Source: CAIKMD01 sp963702925
Lineage (GTDB): Bacteria; Pseudomonadota; Alphaproteobacteria; ATCC43930; CGMCC-115725
Length of the DNA: 64,000 bases
Direction of reading: 5' to 3'
Assembly (NCBI GenBank): GCA_963702925.1
Contig: OY969771.1
Coordinates: 2,356,001 to 2,420,000, forward strand
In this document: positions 61,714 through 64,000 of the stretch, piece after piece
Numbering within the stretch: position 1 is the first letter of the stretch
How the letters are laid out: every line of letters starts with the position of its first letter
Translations under genes and position numbers: made by a program
The notes under the pieces: generated by a model
Databases searched by the model: none
What the model was told of the DNA's origin: nothing
Seen by the model: the letters and a program-made list of their open reading frames with translations, nothing else

Positions 61714-62099
61714 CTCTCTCTTTCGAGACGCTCCATGTCCTCGTCGGAAAAGCCGAAATGATGGCCGATCTCGTGAATCAGGACGTTGCGCACCACGGCG
61801 TAAAGGTCTTCGCCAGTTTCGCACCAATAATCGAGGATCGGCCGGCGATAGAGAAAGATTATGTCGATGCCGGTGTGCGGGCTTGATAGGCTCTGATGCG
61901 GCAAGGCGACGCCGTGATAGAGGCCCAAAAGCTCGAAGGGGCTCTCGAGCCCCATTTCCTTTTCGGTTTCTTCGTCGGGGAATTCCACGAGGCGAATGAC
62001 GACCGCGTCGAAATGACGCTTCAACTCCTCGGGGATCGTCGCCAGCGCCTGCTGGGCGAGCATTTCGAGGTCGGCGAGCGAAGGCGGCAATTGAGTCAT
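61710..62099 (-). CDS. metallopeptidase (zincin, COG3824-like) family protein
   Basis: A 129-residue minimal zincin. The zinc motif HEIGHHFGFSDEDME lies near the C-terminus (HExxH). MTQLPP at ATG 62099 is the likely start; ATG 62108 is in frame. The family is conserved in proteobacteria and actinobacteria, with no established substrate. Cytosolic. Its stop codon (61710-61712) shares bases with the UDG gene's stop. Confidence 0.9.
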   Translation of the reverse strand: MTQLPPSLADLEMLAQQALATIPEELKRHFDAVVIRLVEFPDEETEKEMGLESPFELLGLYHGVALPHQSLSSPHTGIDIIFLYRRPILDYWCETGEDLYAVVRNVLIHEIGHHFGFSDEDMERLERES

Positions 62100-62119
62100 G
62101 GCACCCATGGAGGCGGAAA

Positions 62120-62425
62120 ATGGTCGAGCGGCTGATCGGCGCCAAGCGTAAAGAGGCGGTCGCGGAGCTGCGCGGCTGGATCGAGGTCGAGGATCGCGAT
62201 GCGATCCGCAAAGTGTTTCATTTCGGCACTTTCAGCGAGGCTTGGGCGTTCATGTCCCGGGTCGCTTTGCTCGCCGAGAAGATGGACCACCATCCCGAAT
62301 GGTTCAATGTCTACAACCGGGTGGAGATCATCCTGTCGACCCACGACGTCGAGGGATTGAGCCCGCGCGACGTCAAGCTCGCGCACGCGATCGATGAAAT
62401 CGCCCCGGCGCGCGATCGGGGTTAA
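62120..62425 (+). CDS. phhB: 4a-hydroxytetrahydrobiopterin dehydratase
   Basis: A 101-residue pterin-4a-carbinolamine dehydratase (PCD/DCoH). The catalytic segment KMDHHPEWFNVYNRVEI contains the characteristic HHPEW, followed by LSTHDVEGLSPRDVKLAHAID. It recycles the pterin cofactor of aromatic amino-acid hydroxylases; no hydroxylase is in the window. It lies divergent from the zincin with about 20 bases between starts. Confidence 0.95.
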   Translation: MVERLIGAKRKEAVAELRGWIEVEDRDAIRKVFHFGTFSEAWAFMSRVALLAEKMDHHPEWFNVYNRVEIILSTHDVEGLSPRDVKLAHAIDEIAPARDRG

Positions 62426-62507
62426 CGCCGTGCGCGGCTCTGGCGCCTAGCGCCTTGCGTCGCCGCGTGGTATTTCTGGCCCACAAATAAGACGGGAGCG
62501 GCCTGGA

Positions 62508-63212
62508 ATGGCAAGCAAGGTCTATCCGACGGCGGAAGCGGCGCTTAACGGTTTGCTGCATGACGGCATGATGCTGATGTCGGGCGGTTTCGGCTTGTGC
62601 GGCGTGCCGGATGCGCTGATCGAAGCGATCTGCAAATCGGGCGTGAAGAATCTCACAGTCGTCTCCAACAATGCCGGCATCGACGGCGCCGGGCTGGGCA
62701 TTCTGTTGGAAACAAGGCAGATCAAGAAGATGATCTCGTCCTATGTCGGCGAGAACAAGCTCTTTGCCGATCAATTCCTTAAAGGCGAGCTGCAGCTCGA
62801 ATTCAATCCGCAAGGCACGCTTGCCGAACGCATCCGCGCCGGCGGCGCCGGCATCCCGGCCTTCTTCACCAAGACCGGCTATGGCACGGTGATCGCCGAA
62901 GGCAAAGAGACCCGCGAATTCGGCGGCCAGCATTACGTGATGGAGCGCGGTATCGTGGCCGATCTCGCGATCGTCCATGCCTGGAAAGGCGATACCGAGG
63001 GAAATCTCGTCTATCGCAAGACAGCGCGCAATTTCAACCCGATGATGGCGACGGCCGGCAAGATCACCGTGGCCGAGGTCGAGAACCTGGTCGAACCGGG
63101 CGAGATCGATCCCGATGACATCATGACGCCGGGAATTTTCGTGCAGCGCATTGTGCACATCAAGAACCCGCAAAAGCGGATCGAAGTGCGCACGGTGAGA
63201 AAGCGGAGCTGA
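62508..63212 (+). CDS. scoA: 3-oxoacid CoA-transferase subunit A
   Basis: A 234-residue class I CoA-transferase alpha subunit. LMSGGFGLCGVPDALIEAI, VSNNAGIDGAGLGILL, LVYRKTARNFNPMMATAGK and the C-terminal DDIMTPGIFVQRIV are standard. It moves CoA from succinyl-CoA to a 3-oxoacid such as acetoacetate or 3-oxoadipate, in ketone-body or aromatic catabolism. Subunit B starts five bases downstream. Confidence 0.93.
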   Translation: MASKVYPTAEAALNGLLHDGMMLMSGGFGLCGVPDALIEAICKSGVKNLTVVSNNAGIDGAGLGILLETRQIKKMISSYVGENKLFADQFLKGELQLEFNPQGTLAERIRAGGAGIPAFFTKTGYGTVIAEGKETREFGGQHYVMERGIVADLAIVHAWKGDTEGNLVYRKTARNFNPMMATAGKITVAEVENLVEPGEIDPDDIMTPGIFVQRIVHIKNPQKRIEVRTVRKRS

Positions 63213-63217
63213 GAGAG

Positions 63218-63856
63218 ATGGCTTGGACACGCGACGAAATGGCAGCGCGCGCGGCGTTGGAGCTGCGCGACGGATTCTACGTCAATCTCGGCATCGGCAT
63301 CCCGACCTTGGTGTCGAACTACATCCCGACCGGCATGCAGGTGCAGCTCCAAAGCGAGAACGGCATGCTCGGCATGGGGCCCTTCCCTTACGAGGGCGAG
63401 GAAGATCCCGATCTCATCAATGCCGGCAAGCAGACAGTGACGGAGCTGCCGACCACCAGCTATTTCTCGAGCGCGGACAGTTTCGCCATGATCCGCGGCG
63501 GCCATATCGATTTGTCGATTCTCGGCGCGATGCAGGTGGCGGAAAACGGGGATCTCGCCAATTGGATGATTCCCGGCAAGATGGTCAAAGGCATGGGCGG
63601 GGCGATGGACCTCGTCGCCGGCGTCAAGAAGGTCGTCGTGGTGATGGAACACACGGCGAAGGACGGGGCGAAGCTTTTGAAGCGCTGCACCTTGCCGCTG
63701 ACCGGCTCGCGCGTCGTCGATCTCGTCATCACCGATCTCGGCGTGTTCGAGATCGACAAATTCGGCACCAACGGCATGCGCCTCTTGGAGCGCGCGCCCG
63801 GCGTTACGGTCGACGAAATCCGCGCCAAGACCGAAGCGGCGTTCAACGCGAACTGA
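63218..63856 (+). CDS. scoB: 3-oxoacid CoA-transferase subunit B
   Basis: A 212-residue beta subunit with the catalytic glutamate Glu47 in LQSENGMLGMGP. YVNLGIGIPTLVSNYIP opens the domain, and TTSYFSSADSFAMIRGGHID plus MVKGMGGAMDLVAGVKKVVV complete it. It forms the active site with subunit A. Complete and intact. Confidence 0.94.
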   Translation: MAWTRDEMAARAALELRDGFYVNLGIGIPTLVSNYIPTGMQVQLQSENGMLGMGPFPYEGEEDPDLINAGKQTVTELPTTSYFSSADSFAMIRGGHIDLSILGAMQVAENGDLANWMIPGKMVKGMGGAMDLVAGVKKVVVVMEHTAKDGAKLLKRCTLPLTGSRVVDLVITDLGVFEIDKFGTNGMRLLERAPGVTVDEIRAKTEAAFNAN

Positions 63857-63871
63857 ATTATCGGTCGGGCG

Positions 63872-64000
63872 TTAGGGCGCCTTGATCGCATCGAGCGCGG
63901 CGGCGACCGTCTTGTGCTCGTCGCCATCCACGGGCAAGGCCGCCAGCAATTTCTGCCAGTCGTCGCGCGCCTCGGCGAAATTTCCCTGCTGCGCCGCATG
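63872..64000 (-). CDS. C-terminal end of a TPR-like protein, possibly CcmI (partial)
   Basis: The last 42 codons of a minus-strand gene that enters from the right edge. The tail reads AAQQGNFAEARDDWQKLLAAL and ends LDAIKAP before TAA (63872-63874). This AEAR-x-x-WQ-x-LLAALP pattern is typical of the final TPR of the cytochrome-c assembly protein CcmI/CycH. The family assignment is tentative because so little is visible. Confidence 0.5.
   Translation of the reverse strand, partial: HAAQQGNFAEARDDWQKLLAALPVDGDEHKTVAAALDAIKAP

Overview
The window is about 64 kb of GC-rich, densely coding DNA. Several genes point to an alphaproteobacterium: NadQ-controlled nadABC, homospermidine synthase, a DUF1674 (SDHAF4-like) mini-gene, DUF2849 and DUF934 beside sulfite reductase, and a fused NuoE/NuoF formate dehydrogenase like FDH1 of methylotrophs. 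The order is uncertain (Rhizobiales/Rhodospirillales-like). I see no rRNA, tRNA, IS element, prophage or CRISPR, and three genes carry a single in-frame nonsense codon.

Layout. 1-3.1 kb: partial flavin monooxygenase, a GST, and phoD with an internal TAG. 3.2-5.5 kb: heparinase-like gene overlapping rpe. 5.6-9.7 kb (minus): GMC oxidoreductase, gluconate-dehydrogenase subunit 3, and Rieske dioxygenase beta and alpha subunits, alpha broken by TAA. 9.75-13.6 kb: rsmB, DTW protein, SDHAF4-like mini-gene, SDR and Bax-inhibitor-1 protein around a bidirectional terminator. 13.75-18.1 kb: GMC oxidoreductase, then an ArsR-led cassette (SRPBCC, GST, DUF899) with a clear promoter/operator, then DoxX. 18.1-22.5 kb: YbbA/YbbP-type exporter divergent from a TesA-like esterase, then thpR. 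22.9-24.6 kb: a chemoreceptor with a periplasmic CxxCH haem motif. 24.9-25.7 kb: three small hypothetical genes. 25.9-29.6 kb: sulfite-reductase cluster. 29.9-32.9 kb: tam, EVE protein, Rieske ferredoxin and hss.

33.1-44.4 kb is an oxalate module: a GntR/FCD C-terminal remnant, oxc, frc, sucC/sucD-type ligase, NAD-dependent formate dehydrogenase (beta, alpha) and a convergent OxlT-type antiporter. Oxalate entering by OxlT would be activated by Frc, decarboxylated by Oxc to formyl-CoA, and released as formate for export or oxidation to CO2 and NADH. The ligase could prime the CoA cycle.

44.6-51.6 kb: SIMPL gene with internal TAG, CmcJ/AsaB-like protein, HU, flavin reductase, amino-acid-type binding protein, arfB, an HtrA-like protein lacking its catalytic triad, and a pentapeptide-repeat protein. 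51.7-58.2 kb: nadQ, a palindromic operator, nadA-nadB-nadC and an aldolase/SDR fusion. 58.4-64 kb: small cytochrome c, interspersed repeat, DUF4197 protein, amidohydrolase, a 58-bp tandem duplication, uracil-DNA glycosylase-like gene, zincin, pterin dehydratase, CoA-transferase A/B and a partial TPR gene.
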